From contig PERI01000001.1 in the NCBI GenBank assembly GCA_002928515.1, positions 186,001 to 250,000 of the forward strand: 64,000 nt of DNA, given 5' to 3'. Both the position numbers and the translations under genes were made by a program. Shown piece by piece: positions 52,272 to 62,658 of this stretch (its first letter is position 1; the number at the start of each line of letters is the position of its first letter). The notes under the pieces were generated by a model that had not been told where the DNA came from, searched no databases, and saw nothing but the letters and a program-made list of their open reading frames with translations. The stretch is from Hyphomicrobium sp. (GTDB lineage Bacteria; Pseudomonadota; Alphaproteobacteria; Rhizobiales; Hyphomicrobiaceae).

Positions 52272-53687
52272 TTACGGATTGCAGTTGGTACGCGCATCTG
52301 TGAGAGCTGCGTCTTGCGTTTCGTATTCGCCGATAATCTGAGCATCGGGTGCCGCCGCCCGGGCATATGTTTCAAACATCGATTTTTCAAAGCCATCGAG
52401 AACGGTGAGTGCGGTTAATCGCAGTTCTCCGTCTCGTGTCGTCTTGAGCAATAGCGTTTTGCGGCCACCATAGCTCGCGGTCACGACATGGCATAGGGCA
52501 GGTGCCGCTGAAACAAGAGGTGCTGTTTCGAACGGCCTCGGGACAGGGCCACCTAAGCGTGATGGCTCTGGCAACGTTGCGCCGGGAGTAATGCGAAATG
52601 TTGGAAGCGGTCCGGCTTCCTCGTTATTCGCTGAAATCGGAATATTAGACGCAGGTAATTTTTGCGATTGTAACTTTTCATCTGGGGCATCGACCGAGCC
52701 GGTTGGCGACGCTGTATCAGGTGCGGTAGCCGCATTACTAGGCGGCGCGGGGCTGTTGTCTGGTTGCGGTTTTTCTTGTTCGCGCGACCAGATCGTACGC
52801 ACGGGATTAGATGGTTCCCTAGTTTGCGCTGCGCGTTGGCGCTTTGCGGGTTTGGTTGCGGCACGCGGCTGAACAATAGGCTTTTTGAGCCAAGGCAGTT
52901 CTTCTTGTTCCTCAACTTTTGGTCCCGCAAGCCGTTGTGGTTGTGGTCCACCTAAACCCGATGGCGGTGGAAAGGACTCGCGGTTGCGAGGCCGAGCTGG
53001 TTGCGGAACGGGCACATTGGGATGTGCTGCGGTGTTGGGGTTGGCGCAGTAAATCTCCGCAAACTGCGTGGCGACGGCATCGATCGAACGTGCGTAATGA
53101 CGATCGACCGCCCATCGTTTGGCTAGGTCGCCGAAGGTGACGGGTCGTTGAAGGCGCTGCGACTGCGTAATGATGTGGTCTTGCGCAATTTCTGTTCGCT
53201 GAGCGATGGGTTGTGCAATGCGCTGGCCCGAATATGCGACCAAGTGCTGAATTTGAGCGTGAACCCCTGTCGGCATGTCGGAAAAACGATTTCCGGGCAC
53301 GCCGTTTCCTGTCGCGCCAATTCCAGCAAAGTTGTGTTGATTTTCACGCACATCGCCCGAACGGCCATCTGGGCGGCGGTAGGTGAGGTAGTTCGTTTCT
53401 AACAGCATTTGGAAAAATGCGTAGTCCCATCGTACCGCCCAGGCATCGCCCCAGTAGCGATACCATCGGGCGATATCTCGAAAGCGCGGATTGAGATTGG
53501 GGTTTCGAATCGTCAGAAACGCCATCAAGTTTTCGGGCGTGGCGCACGAAGGAATTTTATTGGCGGCACTCGTGCGAATGGGCGGTGCGGCTTGCGCACC
53601 TGACGATGTGGCAATCATCGCCCAAACTGAGATTGCTGCCGCGCCAACATATGGTACGTAACGTTGCCGGTTGGCAGGGCGTGTCAT
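52272..53687 (-). CDS. Glucosaminidase-domain exported protein, copy 2
   Basis: 471 residues: a signal peptide (to about 33), a glucosaminidase-like domain (about 50-215) with FFQMLLETNYLTYRR and NQHNFAGIGATGNGVPG, a long Pro-rich linker (about 220-385) and a C-terminal domain of about 75 residues starting CHVVTASYGGRKTLL. The first and last domains match those of the adjacent gene 53811-55133, so these are tandem paralogs with different linkers. Probable periplasmic peptidoglycan hydrolase; the activity is not proven. Confidence 0.82.
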   Translation of the reverse strand: MTRPANRQRYVPYVGAAAISVWAMIATSSGAQAAPPIRTSAANKIPSCATPENLMAFLTIRNPNLNPRFRDIARWYRYWGDAWAVRWDYAFFQMLLETNYLTYRRPDGRSGDVRENQHNFAGIGATGNGVPGNRFSDMPTGVHAQIQHLVAYSGQRIAQPIAQRTEIAQDHIITQSQRLQRPVTFGDLAKRWAVDRHYARSIDAVATQFAEIYCANPNTAAHPNVPVPQPARPRNRESFPPPSGLGGPQPQRLAGPKVEEQEELPWLKKPIVQPRAATKPAKRQRAAQTREPSNPVRTIWSREQEKPQPDNSPAPPSNAATAPDTASPTGSVDAPDEKLQSQKLPASNIPISANNEEAGPLPTFRITPGATLPEPSRLGGPVPRPFETAPLVSAAPALCHVVTASYGGRKTLLLKTTRDGELRLTALTVLDGFEKSMFETYARAAAPDAQIIGEYETQDAALTDARTNCNP

Positions 53688-53810
53688 TTGGCGATATCCG
53701 CAACGCTTACCGCTTTGATTGCCATGTCAGGTGTCGCACTTGTGGTCGCCTGATTGGTGCGAGAGGTGGCTCGCATTCCATTCCATCACGCTCTTTCAAG
53801 CACGTCCGCA

Positions 53811-55133
53811 TCAGCCTTCCGGACAAAGTTCGAAGGCTTTGTCGAGCGCTTGCGTCGGGTTGGGATATTCGCCGACGGTCTCGCCGCCTTTGGCATAGGC
53901 CGCGATGTAAGCTTCCGCCTCGCGCTTCTCGGCGCCTTCGTTGACGTCGAGCACTGTGTAGTTGTCGAGTTGATCGGCTTTTGCCCGAATGATGATGGCC
54001 CGCGAGCCGCCGTAGCTTGCAGTCCAGACGCGGCACTTAGGTCCAACTTCAACTTTTGGTGCGGCGGTTGGCTTCGATGGAATTTTGACTTCAGCGATCG
54101 GCTTCAAGCTCGCGCCTGTGCCGAGTGCTGCGACTTGAATGTTTGATGTTGCCGTTGCCGATGTGTCTGGAGTGCTTGCAGCCGTTGATGTTGCGTCAAC
54201 AGTAACTTCGGGCTTGGCGGCGTTTAAAATTGTGACCGAGGGTTGAACGCTCGGCGTCGGATCGGTGGGTGGGATCAGCGATCCGGCGCCAAGGTTGGAT
54301 TTGACGAACGATCCAGAAGCACGTGCTTCTTCGACGGCACGCTTGGCGAGATCAGCGCCAGATACTTTCGCGTTACCGGCAATCGAGGCTGTTTCGTAGG
54401 TCGCACCTTTTGTAGCGGCAACAGACGTTGTGGCTTTTGGAAGCGACTTTTCTGGACGAACCAACGCCATCATTTCTGGTTTTGGGTCGGCCGATTTGCA
54501 GAGGCCGTCGTAGAATGACTCTGCCACGTTTTCGATATCACGGGCGTAGGCACGCGATGTCGGCGCCCATTTTTTGGCAAGCTTCGAGTAGGTCATTGGA
54601 CCGGACATAGTTTTTTGCCATTCGGTCAAAACGCCCCATTCTTGAACTTTGCGCGTGCGCTCAGCGACCGGGTTGTCAAGCTTCTCACCTGCGTAAAGCA
54701 GGACGTGCTGCAAGTGGGCTTTCACACCTGTTGCGACATCTGGAAAACTTTCGCCGGGTGCTTTCTTTCCAGTGGCACCAAGGCCCGCGAAATTGTTTTG
54801 CGTGGACGAGACATCGCCCTTGAATGTGAGGTTGCCGGTTTCGAGCAGCATCTGGAAGAAGGCTATATCCCAGCGAATATTGAGCTCTTCGCCGATCCGC
54901 ATGTAGTCAGCGGCAATCGTTGCAAAGCGTGGGTCGAGCGAAGAATTTCGCTGTTCCAAGAAAGCCGACAGACGGCCTGGCGTGACGCACGCCGGCACAA
55001 CGTTCTGGGCACTCAATTTGATTTCTGGAAGTTCCGCGACCAATGCGGAATTAGCTGCTGCGGCTAATGAAATAGCGGCTGCAGAGGCGAGCGCAAAACG
55101 CGCCCGAACGCAATACATCATCAATCCACCCAT
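53811..55133 (-). CDS. Glucosaminidase-domain exported protein, copy 1
   Basis: 440 residues: a signal peptide (to about 33), a glucosaminidase-like domain (about 45-215) with FFQMLLETGNLTFKG and TQNNFAGLGATGKKAPG, a Thr/Ala/Pro-rich linker and a C-terminal domain starting CRVWTASYGGSRAII. Same plan as the next gene downstream on this strand, 123 bases away. ATG 55133 or ATG 55121 may be the start. It is likely an envelope enzyme acting on glycan strands. Confidence 0.82.
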   Translation of the reverse strand: MGGLMMYCVRARFALASAAAISLAAAANSALVAELPEIKLSAQNVVPACVTPGRLSAFLEQRNSSLDPRFATIAADYMRIGEELNIRWDIAFFQMLLETGNLTFKGDVSSTQNNFAGLGATGKKAPGESFPDVATGVKAHLQHVLLYAGEKLDNPVAERTRKVQEWGVLTEWQKTMSGPMTYSKLAKKWAPTSRAYARDIENVAESFYDGLCKSADPKPEMMALVRPEKSLPKATTSVAATKGATYETASIAGNAKVSGADLAKRAVEEARASGSFVKSNLGAGSLIPPTDPTPSVQPSVTILNAAKPEVTVDATSTAASTPDTSATATSNIQVAALGTGASLKPIAEVKIPSKPTAAPKVEVGPKCRVWTASYGGSRAIIIRAKADQLDNYTVLDVNEGAEKREAEAYIAAYAKGGETVGEYPNPTQALDKAFELCPEG

Positions 55134-55344
55134 GCGACGCGGCGCCCCTCAAAAAGCGCCATACAAAACCATTAAGGTTCGTAAGCGCTTAAGGTTAATT
55201 CAGTCTTAATGGGAACCCCCGTGGTTCGATTTCGATGCTGATCCAGCATTGGGGCAGGATTGCGAAGCGGACGGGGTTGTATTGAGGCAAGCAGTTCTCA
55301 AAGCTCGAAAATCACTTGAAGGGCGTGGGCGCATCTGCAACGCG

Positions 55345-56088
55345 TCAGGTCAGATGCTGCCCGTCATCGAGAGCGATCATTTGTCCGGTCATGGACGGCG
55401 TTGCCAGTATGAAGCGAACGGCGGCGGCGATGTCTTGCGGCGATGGCCCGGTTTTCAAAAGTGTCGAGCGGGTTTCGGCTTCAAAGTCAGCGTCGGTTTG
55501 ATGGACGCTGCGCAAGGTCGGTCCGGGGCCGATGGCATTGACGCGGACGCGTGGCGCTAAGCCTTGGGCCAATGTTCGCGTAGCCGTCCAAAGGCCAGCC
55601 TTCGAGATCGTGTAGGAGAAAAAGTCCGGTGTCAGCTTCCAGACGCGCTGATCGATGATGTTGATGATGTTGCCAGGTTCGTCGTCGGGAAGGTGGTTCA
55701 CGACGGCTTGAGCCAAGAACACGGGAGCTTTGAGATTGATATCGAGGTGGGCGTCCCATGTGGCCTCGTTCAATGTTTCAGCGCTGTCGAGCATGAACTC
55801 TGAGGCGTTGTTGATGAGACAGGTGGGGGCGCCCAATTCATCGGCTACTTTAGTGACGAGCGTTGGCAAGGCGGGAATATCGGCCAAATCGGCTTGAAAG
55901 GACGCAGCTCGGCCGCCTGCGTTGGAAATTTCCTGCACGACAGCGGCTGCATCTTGTTCGGAGTGGCGGTAGTGGACGGCCACTGCCCAGCCGTGGGCTG
56001 CCAAATCCATCGCCAGAGCCCGCCCGATCCGCCGTGCTGCACCAGTGATCAAGACGGTTTTGGCGCGCACGGGTCTGCGTTGGGGCAT
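55345..56088 (-). CDS. Pteridine-reductase-like SDR (FolM type)
   Basis: 247 residues. The nucleotide-binding motif is TGAARRIGRA with the double Arg typical of pteridine reductases, then INNAS in place of NNAG, and YTISKAG as the YxxxK pair. FolM-type enzymes reduce dihydromonapterin or dihydrofolate with NADPH. The preceding Ser is replaced (IIDQRVW region), as in PTR1-like enzymes. It stands alone; no folate genes are adjacent. Confidence 0.8.
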   Translation of the reverse strand: MPQRRPVRAKTVLITGAARRIGRALAMDLAAHGWAVAVHYRHSEQDAAAVVQEISNAGGRAASFQADLADIPALPTLVTKVADELGAPTCLINNASEFMLDSAETLNEATWDAHLDINLKAPVFLAQAVVNHLPDDEPGNIINIIDQRVWKLTPDFFSYTISKAGLWTATRTLAQGLAPRVRVNAIGPGPTLRSVHQTDADFEAETRSTLLKTGPSPQDIAAAVRFILATPSMTGQMIALDDGQHLT

Positions 56089-56491
56089 GGATCACAATCC
56101 TGATAATTCGAGAGCTTGCAGCGGCGGTTTCAGATTTTGCACCGATATTGGTGTTGCATATTATCTACGACACGCGCCATCGCATGGTTCCGCGACTCAC
56201 TTGCCGGTAATTTCGATGATTTTCGATGCCTATTGGTTAGTCACGGTGGAGTCGGGTTGCGGAGACGCATCGCCCATCTGCCTAAAGACAAGGCATATTT
56301 TGCGTTTTTTAGGCCCTTTTTACCAGCATCGTTGCCGACATGTGACAGCGCGGTTGGGACTAAGCGAGATGACGATGGAAGTGCTTGAGTTCAACCGGTG
56401 AAACACGTTGTATAGTTCTAGGTGCGAACGAAATCGCAGCCGATTGGGGGCTCAGCGTGCATTGCGCGAGTCTGGCACGGGGAAAGGTTTT
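56089..56491. other. Divergent intergenic region between the FolM-like and porin genes
   Basis: About 400 bases without a supported gene. Short plus-strand frames here have no ribosome-binding site and no recognisable product. A near-EcfG element on the minus strand (56166-56191) has an imperfect -10 and is not accepted. Confidence 0.45.
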
Positions 56492-57229
56492 ATGACCATG
56501 ATTAAGAGCGGTCTAGGTTTGGCAGGGTTGGTTGCGGTGGCCGCCCTTACGGCTGGTAGCCCAGCGAAAGCAGAAGAAGCGCGCGAGTTGACATACAGCG
56601 CCAACCTTGGTGCTACGTCTGACTATATTTTCCGCGGCATTTCGCTGAGCGGTGAAGATCCAGTTGTGTTCGGTGGTTTAGATGTTGGTTACGGCATTTT
56701 ATATGCTGGTCTCTGGGCCACGGACCTCGGTGATAACCTTCCAGGTGGTGAGGTTGACTTCTACGTTGGTGTGAAGCCCGTGCTTGGTCCTGTGACATTT
56801 GATTTCGGTGTTATTTATTACTCCTACACCGAAAATAATAGCGATCTTGACTATTTCGAACTCAAAGCTGGTGCCTCTGCAGAAATCGCTCCCAAGCTGA
56901 CTGCGACGGGCATTTTCTATTATCAGATTGAGAACGATACAATACCTGAAGTACTCACGTATGAAGCCACCCTGGCTTATGCGTTGCCGCAGGTTTTCAT
57001 GTTCTCGCCGACACTTAGTGGTACGGTCGGCTATGCTGATGACACCGATGAATTCGGCGCCTTCACTGCGGACGGCGACTCTTATACTTACTGGAATGCT
57101 GGTATTTCGTTGGCCGTCGAGAAGCTGACTTTTGACTTGCGCTACTGGGATACGGATCTGGATGAGTCAGAAGCGATTTATTCTGGAGAATCGCGCTTCC
57201 TCTTCACAGCTAAGGTCACGTTGCCTTAA
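56492..57229 (+). CDS. TorF-family putative porin
   Basis: 245 residues: a signal peptide to about AKA (residue 24), then an outer membrane beta-barrel whose first strands carry YSANLGATSDYIFRGIS, the mark of the TorF (Gcw_chp) family, and strands alternating aromatic and polar residues to the end, which finishes FLFTAKVTLP. Transport specificity is unknown. The start ATG 56492 follows GGAAAGG; the frame is open upstream without support. An intrinsic terminator follows. Confidence 0.88.
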   Translation: MTMIKSGLGLAGLVAVAALTAGSPAKAEEARELTYSANLGATSDYIFRGISLSGEDPVVFGGLDVGYGILYAGLWATDLGDNLPGGEVDFYVGVKPVLGPVTFDFGVIYYSYTENNSDLDYFELKAGASAEIAPKLTATGIFYYQIENDTIPEVLTYEATLAYALPQVFMFSPTLSGTVGYADDTDEFGAFTADGDSYTYWNAGISLAVEKLTFDLRYWDTDLDESEAIYSGESRFLFTAKVTLP

Positions 57230-57256
57230 TATCGATTTACCCGTCACTTAGACCTC

Positions 57257-57289
57257 AACCGGGGCCCTTTGGGTCCCGGTTTTGTTTTG
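57257..57289 (+). terminator. Intrinsic terminator of the porin gene
   Basis: Eleven-base stem AACCGGGGCCC (57257-57267) and GGGTCCCGGTT (57271-57281), one G-U pair, loop TTT, followed by TTGTTTTG. Confidence 0.9.
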
Positions 57290-57434
57290 CCGGTTATTTG
57301 TCGTGCGCTTGCATGAGGCAGTGAGAGTGCATTTAGCGCGCTTGCGACGTGGCTAGCGAGTTGATTGAGAGCAAACGTTTGAGGCTGTAGCTGGAACTGA
57401 ACAACTTGGCGTTCCTAGCTATCTCGCTCCCAAA

Positions 57435-58277
57435 CTAAATCCCGCCGCGATTTTCGAGGGGGCGGAAGCCGGGTAGCGGGCGGCGAGCGCTGTTGCTGTC
57501 GGGCTGTGCGTCGGATGGTGGCTTCGTGCTGCCGTAGCCACCGTCGCGAACCGTTGAGCGAACAGGCGGTATGTAAACCTGTTCAGCCGAGCACAATTTG
57601 CGTTGGTTTTCATTGTCGCCACATGCGCGCGACGCTCCGTCTTTGGTAAAGCAGATGCGGATTTCTTTCAGGCGATTTCCTGAGCCGCCACACGCAATCG
57701 CAATACTGCCGGGTTTGAGCTGCGGATTGGCGCGTGCGAATTGAGACGCGAGATCGCGCGGTGAGGCGTTCAATGTTTCAAACGGGTTGCGATAGGGTTC
57801 AGGTATGCGAACCGAGTTGAACAGGCGCCGGGCGGCGGCATAATAATTTTGCGGATCGAGGCCCGAGCACGTGCCGTGCTTGCGGTACTCGTGGATGACG
57901 AGGCCGCGACTCGGCATGATGTCCAGCATGCTGCTGATCAGCGGTTCCGGTACGAATGGGCGGCGGGGCAGGCGGCAGTCGCCTGGATAGCCGCGTTCGT
58001 ACTGGGGCCATAAGCCATGCAACACGAAGCCGTAGCGTCGTCCATCGGAACGGCTGCATTGCATGGCATCGCGCTCGGTCGCATTGGAACAGTACGTCGG
58101 GCTCCACGACATGACGAGGGCGTAGTAATCGAACTCGCCCGCCACGTTGCGCTCTTGTGATTTTTGATTGTACCGCTCATCGGACCATGGCGCGCGTTGC
58201 TGAGCTGAAGCGAAGCTGAGCGTTGCGACAGTTGCCAAGAGCGTCCAGCTTAAGCGGTATAGTGTTTTTGAGTGCAT
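57435..58277 (-). CDS. Exported ribonuclease T2 family protein
   Basis: 280 residues: a signal peptide (to about 25), then an RNase T2 domain with both conserved active-site segments, FVLHGLWP (His87) and HEYRKHGTCSG (His129, Glu130, Lys133, His134). Several cysteines are available for disulfides. The C-terminus is a Pro/Arg-rich tail. It should degrade RNA in the periplasm or outside the cell, perhaps for phosphate or nucleoside supply. Confidence 0.93.
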   Translation of the reverse strand: MHSKTLYRLSWTLLATVATLSFASAQQRAPWSDERYNQKSQERNVAGEFDYYALVMSWSPTYCSNATERDAMQCSRSDGRRYGFVLHGLWPQYERGYPGDCRLPRRPFVPEPLISSMLDIMPSRGLVIHEYRKHGTCSGLDPQNYYAAARRLFNSVRIPEPYRNPFETLNASPRDLASQFARANPQLKPGSIAIACGGSGNRLKEIRICFTKDGASRACGDNENQRKLCSAEQVYIPPVRSTVRDGGYGSTKPPSDAQPDSNSARRPLPGFRPLENRGGI

Positions 58278-58381
58278 GAGCGTTCTTTGCCACCTTATTC
58301 CGAAGACGCGTGTAATGCGAATTGTATCCGATCCGATTGCGGTTTCACCGCGTCTTGCGGGATTGAGTTATGTGTCGCGTT

Positions 58382-59794
58382 TCAAGATTTCAATTTCGGT
58401 TGCTCGGCAAACGCGGCCAAAATACGTGCCCAACTGCGCGCACCTTTGACGAAACTCGTCATGTTATATTTTTCATTTGGTGAGTGAATTCGGTCGTCTT
58501 CGAGCCCGAAGCCGATCAGAAGGCTATCCATGCCTAGGGCATCGCGGAACGATGACACGATCGGAATAGAAGCGCCGCAGCCCATCAGGACAGTTGGCTT
58601 GCCCCATTCGATTTCCAGCGCTTGAGCCGCAGCTTTCATCGCCGCATCGTTGGTGTCGAACATAATGGCGCCAGAGCCGCGATTGCCGAGCCAAGTCGCG
58701 GTGCAGTCTGGTGGGAGCAATGACGCAACATAGCGGCGGATGCAGGCCATGACATGATCGGGGTCTTGGCCTGGAACCAATCGGCAGGTGATTTTCACGG
58801 AGGCTTTGGCCGGGATCACAGTTTTAGAGCCGACGCCTTGATAGCCGCCGGTCACGCCGTTGAATTCCAACGTCGGTCGCGACCACAGTTGCTCGATGAT
58901 GGAACGTCCGTGTTCGCCGGACGCAGTTTTCAGACCGACATCGCCAAGAAAGGTATCGGCGCGAAGCCCGAGCGATTGCCATTGTGCGACTTGTTCCGGC
59001 GCTGGGTCTTTCACGCCATCATAAAAGCCTGGCACGGCAACGCGGCCTTGGTCGTCGTGGAGTGAGGCCATGATTTTGGCTAGCGCGCGGATCGGGTTGA
59101 TGACCGGCCCGCCATAGATGCCGGAATGTAGATCGCGGTCGGGGCCGGTAATGATCAGTTCATCGCCCGCAAGCCCGCGCAGCATAGTGGTGATCGCAGG
59201 CGTATCCTTATCCCATTGGCCGGTGTCGCAGACGAGTACAACGTCGGCTTTCAGGTCTGCGCCATGTTCGGCCAAGAATGCAGGCAATGATGGCGAGCCA
59301 CATTCCTCTTCGCCTTCGATCAAAACCGACACGGCAATGGGAAGCTCACCGGCCGCCGACTTCCAGGCGCGCGCGGCTTCGAAAAAGGTCATCAACTGAC
59401 CTTTGTTATCCTCGGCTCCGCGCGCGATGATGACATCGCCGTTGCCGGGTTCGTGCGCGATGCGCGGCTCGAACGGTGGCGTCGTCCATAACTCCAGCGG
59501 GTCGGCAGGTTGAACGTCGTAATGGCCATAAAACAAAACATGCGGCATGTTTGGTGGTCGCTCAGTTCTGTCATGGGCCACGACCATGGGATGACCTGTG
59601 GTCTTAACAACCTTAGCCTCGGCAAAGCCAATATCTTTCAGCGTCGCTGCGCACCACTCCGCCGCCTTTTGGCAGTGAGGTTTGTATGCCGGATCGGTCG
59701 AGATACTTTCGATGCGAAGAAGATCGAACAAGCGTTCGATGCCTGCATCTTTCGATTGGGCAAGGACATCGAGAACTTTATTGAGGTCGCTCAT
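58382..59794 (-). CDS. M20-family dipeptidase/carboxypeptidase
   Basis: 470 residues with the M20 metal-site motifs in order: [17 protein letters not shown], the catalytic EGEEECGS, and CDTG further on. A dimerisation domain is inserted between the halves (about 200-370). The family removes residues from di- and tripeptides using two zinc ions; the natural substrate is unknown. Divergent from ppdK. Confidence 0.9.
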   Translation of the reverse strand: MSDLNKVLDVLAQSKDAGIERLFDLLRIESISTDPAYKPHCQKAAEWCAATLKDIGFAEAKVVKTTGHPMVVAHDRTERPPNMPHVLFYGHYDVQPADPLELWTTPPFEPRIAHEPGNGDVIIARGAEDNKGQLMTFFEAARAWKSAAGELPIAVSVLIEGEEECGSPSLPAFLAEHGADLKADVVLVCDTGQWDKDTPAITTMLRGLAGDELIITGPDRDLHSGIYGGPVINPIRALAKIMASLHDDQGRVAVPGFYDGVKDPAPEQVAQWQSLGLRADTFLGDVGLKTASGEHGRSIIEQLWSRPTLEFNGVTGGYQGVGSKTVIPAKASVKITCRLVPGQDPDHVMACIRRYVASLLPPDCTATWLGNRGSGAIMFDTNDAAMKAAAQALEIEWGKPTVLMGCGASIPIVSSFRDALGMDSLLIGFGLEDDRIHSPNEKYNMTSFVKGARSWARILAAFAEQPKLKS

Positions 59795-59949
59795 GTTGGG
59801 CTTTTTATCCGAGTGGTTCGTGTTCTCAGGGCGGTCTTGGATGTTGCGAGGCGGTCAGTAGCACGAGTGACTAGGAATACGGCGGTTAGGCTGCTATGGC
59901 ACGAGGCCTCTGGTTGGATCATCTCGTGACCAGACATGCCGGAGGTGTG

Positions 59950-62658
59950 ATGACACAGCCAAGCTCTGACGGCAAAAAAAAATGGGTTTACGCGTTCGCG
60001 CCAGGGGCGACGGACGGTGATGCAACCATGTTCGATTTGCTGGGCGGTAAGGGAGCGAACCTTGCCGAAATGGCAAGCCTCGGGCTGCCAGTTCCACCAG
60101 GGTTTACGATTACCACGGAAGTTTGCCGGGCATTCTTTGCCGATGGCGACAGATTGCCGGAAGAGCTGCGTGCCGAAATTATGACGGCGCTGGCTGTCAT
60201 CGGTCAGACCGTCGGTGCTGGCTTTGGAGATGACGAGAGGCCCTTGCTGGTCTCGGTTCGTTCGGGATCGCGGGCGTCGATGCCGGGGATGATGGATACC
60301 ATTCTCAATCTTGGCCTCAATGACAAAACCGTCGAAGCGCTGGCTGCGCTCACGGGCGATGCGCGGTTCGCTTTCGACAGTTATCGGCGCTTTATCCAGA
60401 TGTACGGCGATGTCGTGCTTGGGGTCGATCATGGGGCGTTTGAAGACATCTTAGAGAATTTCAAAAACCTCAACGGATTTGCGGCCGATACCGATCTGGA
60501 TGAAGAGGCGTGGCGTGAAATCATTGCCGATTACAAAGCGGCGGTGCTTCGAGAGCATGGGGCGCCGTTTCCTCAAGATACAGGTGAGCAGATTTGGGGT
60601 GCGATCGCTGCGGTGTTCAGTTCGTGGCGTAATCCACGTGCCATCACGTATCGGCGATTACATGATATCCCGGACGATTGGGGTACGGCTGTGACCGTGC
60701 AGGCCATGGTGTTTGGCAATCTTGGCGATCACTCGGCGACCGGCGTTGCATTCACGCGCAATCCATCGACTGGAGAGAAGACAATATTCGGTGAGTATCT
60801 TGCCAATGCGCAAGGTGAGGATGTGGTTGCCGGTATTCGCACGCCACAGCCTTTGACCCGACAATCTGCAGACGTGGCTGACGATGCCTCGCTCGAAGCC
60901 TTCATGCCCTCAGCATTTGCGGAGCTCGAACAGATTTTTGCACGCCTTGAAGCGCACTACCGCGACATGCAGGACGTTGAATTTACGATCCAGAACGGGC
61001 GGTTGTGGATTTTGCAAACAAGGTCCGGCAAGCGCACGACGGAAGCTGCACTGCGCATTGCTGCTGAAATGGCAGGCGAAGGCGTGATCACACAGGACGA
61101 AGCTGTTCTTCGCGTGGATCCGATGGCGCTGGATCAGTTGTTGCATCCGGCTATCGATCCGACTGCCGACAACGATGTCATTGCGAAAGGGTTGCCAGCG
61201 TCACCTGGTGCAGCGTCTGGCGAAATCGTTTTTCATGCCGAAATGGCCGTGGCACTGAAAGCCAAAGGCAAAGACGTGATCTTGGTGCGTGCGGAAACAA
61301 GCCCGGAAGATGTGCATGGTATGCACGCTGCTGTCGGTGTTTTGACGGCGCGCGGAGGTATGACCTCGCACGCGGCTGTGGTTGCGCGCGGGATGGGTCG
61401 TCCGTGTGTTTCTGGCGCGGGGACGATCAAAGTTGATGCTAACGCTGGCATTATGCGCGTTGGGACACGCACTTTTCGATCGGGCGATATGATTACGATT
61501 GATGGCGCGAGTGGTCGTGTGTTTGCCGGCAAGGCCAAGATGCGCCCGCCCCAACTCTCAGGCACGTTCGCGACCATCATGACGTGGGCGGATAGTGCCC
61601 GTCGCATGCGGGTGCGAACCAATGCCGATACGCCTCGCGATGCGCGCCAAGCTCGGGAATTTGGCGCGGAAGGCATTGGTCTATGTCGCACCGAGCACAT
61701 GTTTTTTGAGGAGACGCGCATTCTGGCTGTGCGGCAAATGATTTGTGCCGATAGCGAAGATGGGCGTGCGCAAGCGCTCGAAAAACTTTTGCCGATGCAG
61801 CGGGCCGATTTTGAAGAGCTGTTTGAAATCATGGCTGGGCTTCCCGTCACCATTCGTTTGCTCGATCCGCCGTTGCATGAATTTCTCCCGCATGAGGATC
61901 GCGAGGCGGCCCAAGTTGCGGCTGCTTTAGGGATGGATCTGACACGGCTGAAAGCGCGCGTTGCGGAACTCGAAGAAGTCAATCCAATGCTAGGCTTTCG
62001 CGGTTGCCGACTTGGTATCAAGTTTCCTGAAGTGACAGCGATGCAGGCTCGGGCGATTTTCGAGGCGGCTATCAATGCCGGTCGTAAAACTGGCAGTCCT
62101 GCAATCCCGGAAATCATGATTCCGTTCGTCGCATATCGCCAAGAGTTCAATATTTTGCGTGCTGTGATTTCAGATGTCGCAAAAGCAGTTGAAGCGGAAA
62201 TGGGCGTGAGCCTTGAATACGATATTGGAACAATGATCGAGCTTCCACGTGCAGCGTTGCGAGCAGGCGATATTGCTATGGGCGATGACGGTGCTGATTT
62301 CTTTTCATTCGGCACCAACGATTTGACGCAAACGGCGCTGGGTTTATCGCGCGACGATGCGGCGCCGATCCTATCGAACTATCTCGAACATGATGTCATC
62401 GTGATCGACCCGTTTGTTTCGATCGATCAGGCCGGTGTCGGCGAGCTGGTAAAAATTGGTGTCGATCGTGGACGCGCAGCGAAGCCAGGATTAAAGACTG
62501 GTATTTGCGGTGAACACGGTGGGGATCCGAAATCCATCACGTTCTTTGAAAGCGTTGGCCTCGATTATATTTCGTGTTCACCCTATCGCGTGCCGATTGC
62601 GCGGCTTTCGGCAGCGCAAGCTACCATTCGCAAGCAGATGGCATCGGTAAAAAGTTAA
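59950..62658 (+). CDS. ppdK: Pyruvate, phosphate dikinase
   Basis: 902 residues: an ATP-grasp nucleotide-binding domain (GGKGANLAEMASLGLPVPPGF near the start, then SVRSGSRASMPGMMDT), a swivelling phosphohistidine domain with His474 in GGMTSHAAVVARG, and a C-terminal PEP/pyruvate barrel with Cys853 in GICGEHGGDP. The Thr two residues before His474 is the site known to be regulated in plant and some bacterial enzymes. It interconverts pyruvate, ATP and phosphate with PEP, AMP and pyrophosphate. The start is ATG 59950 behind GGAGG; GTG 59947 is possible. Confidence 0.96.
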   Translation: MTQPSSDGKKKWVYAFAPGATDGDATMFDLLGGKGANLAEMASLGLPVPPGFTITTEVCRAFFADGDRLPEELRAEIMTALAVIGQTVGAGFGDDERPLLVSVRSGSRASMPGMMDTILNLGLNDKTVEALAALTGDARFAFDSYRRFIQMYGDVVLGVDHGAFEDILENFKNLNGFAADTDLDEEAWREIIADYKAAVLREHGAPFPQDTGEQIWGAIAAVFSSWRNPRAITYRRLHDIPDDWGTAVTVQAMVFGNLGDHSATGVAFTRNPSTGEKTIFGEYLANAQGEDVVAGIRTPQPLTRQSADVADDASLEAFMPSAFAELEQIFARLEAHYRDMQDVEFTIQNGRLWILQTRSGKRTTEAALRIAAEMAGEGVITQDEAVLRVDPMALDQLLHPAIDPTADNDVIAKGLPASPGAASGEIVFHAEMAVALKAKGKDVILVRAETSPEDVHGMHAAVGVLTARGGMTSHAAVVARGMGRPCVSGAGTIKVDANAGIMRVGTRTFRSGDMITIDGASGRVFAGKAKMRPPQLSGTFATIMTWADSARRMRVRTNADTPRDARQAREFGAEGIGLCRTEHMFFEETRILAVRQMICADSEDGRAQALEKLLPMQRADFEELFEIMAGLPVTIRLLDPPLHEFLPHEDREAAQVAAALGMDLTRLKARVAELEEVNPMLGFRGCRLGIKFPEVTAMQARAIFEAAINAGRKTGSPAIPEIMIPFVAYRQEFNILRAVISDVAKAVEAEMGVSLEYDIGTMIELPRAALRAGDIAMGDDGADFFSFGTNDLTQTALGLSRDDAAPILSNYLEHDVIVIDPFVSIDQAGVGELVKIGVDRGRAAKPGLKTGICGEHGGDPKSITFFESVGLDYISCSPYRVPIARLSAAQATIRKQMASVKS

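Noticed and set aside
55223-55231. GGTTCGATT resembling a tRNA T-loop
   Set aside because: The flanking bases cannot pair as a T-stem and no acceptor or anticodon arm is found nearby.
56166-56191. EcfG promoter upstream of the FolM-like gene
   Set aside because: GGAAC with 17-base spacing but CGTA in the -10 position, far from the gene cluster and with no stress context; treated as chance.
61233-62318. 361-codon minus-strand open frame
   Set aside because: Lies entirely opposite the conserved ppdK gene; its product is Ser/Ala/Arg-rich and resembles no family. It is a codon-bias shadow.
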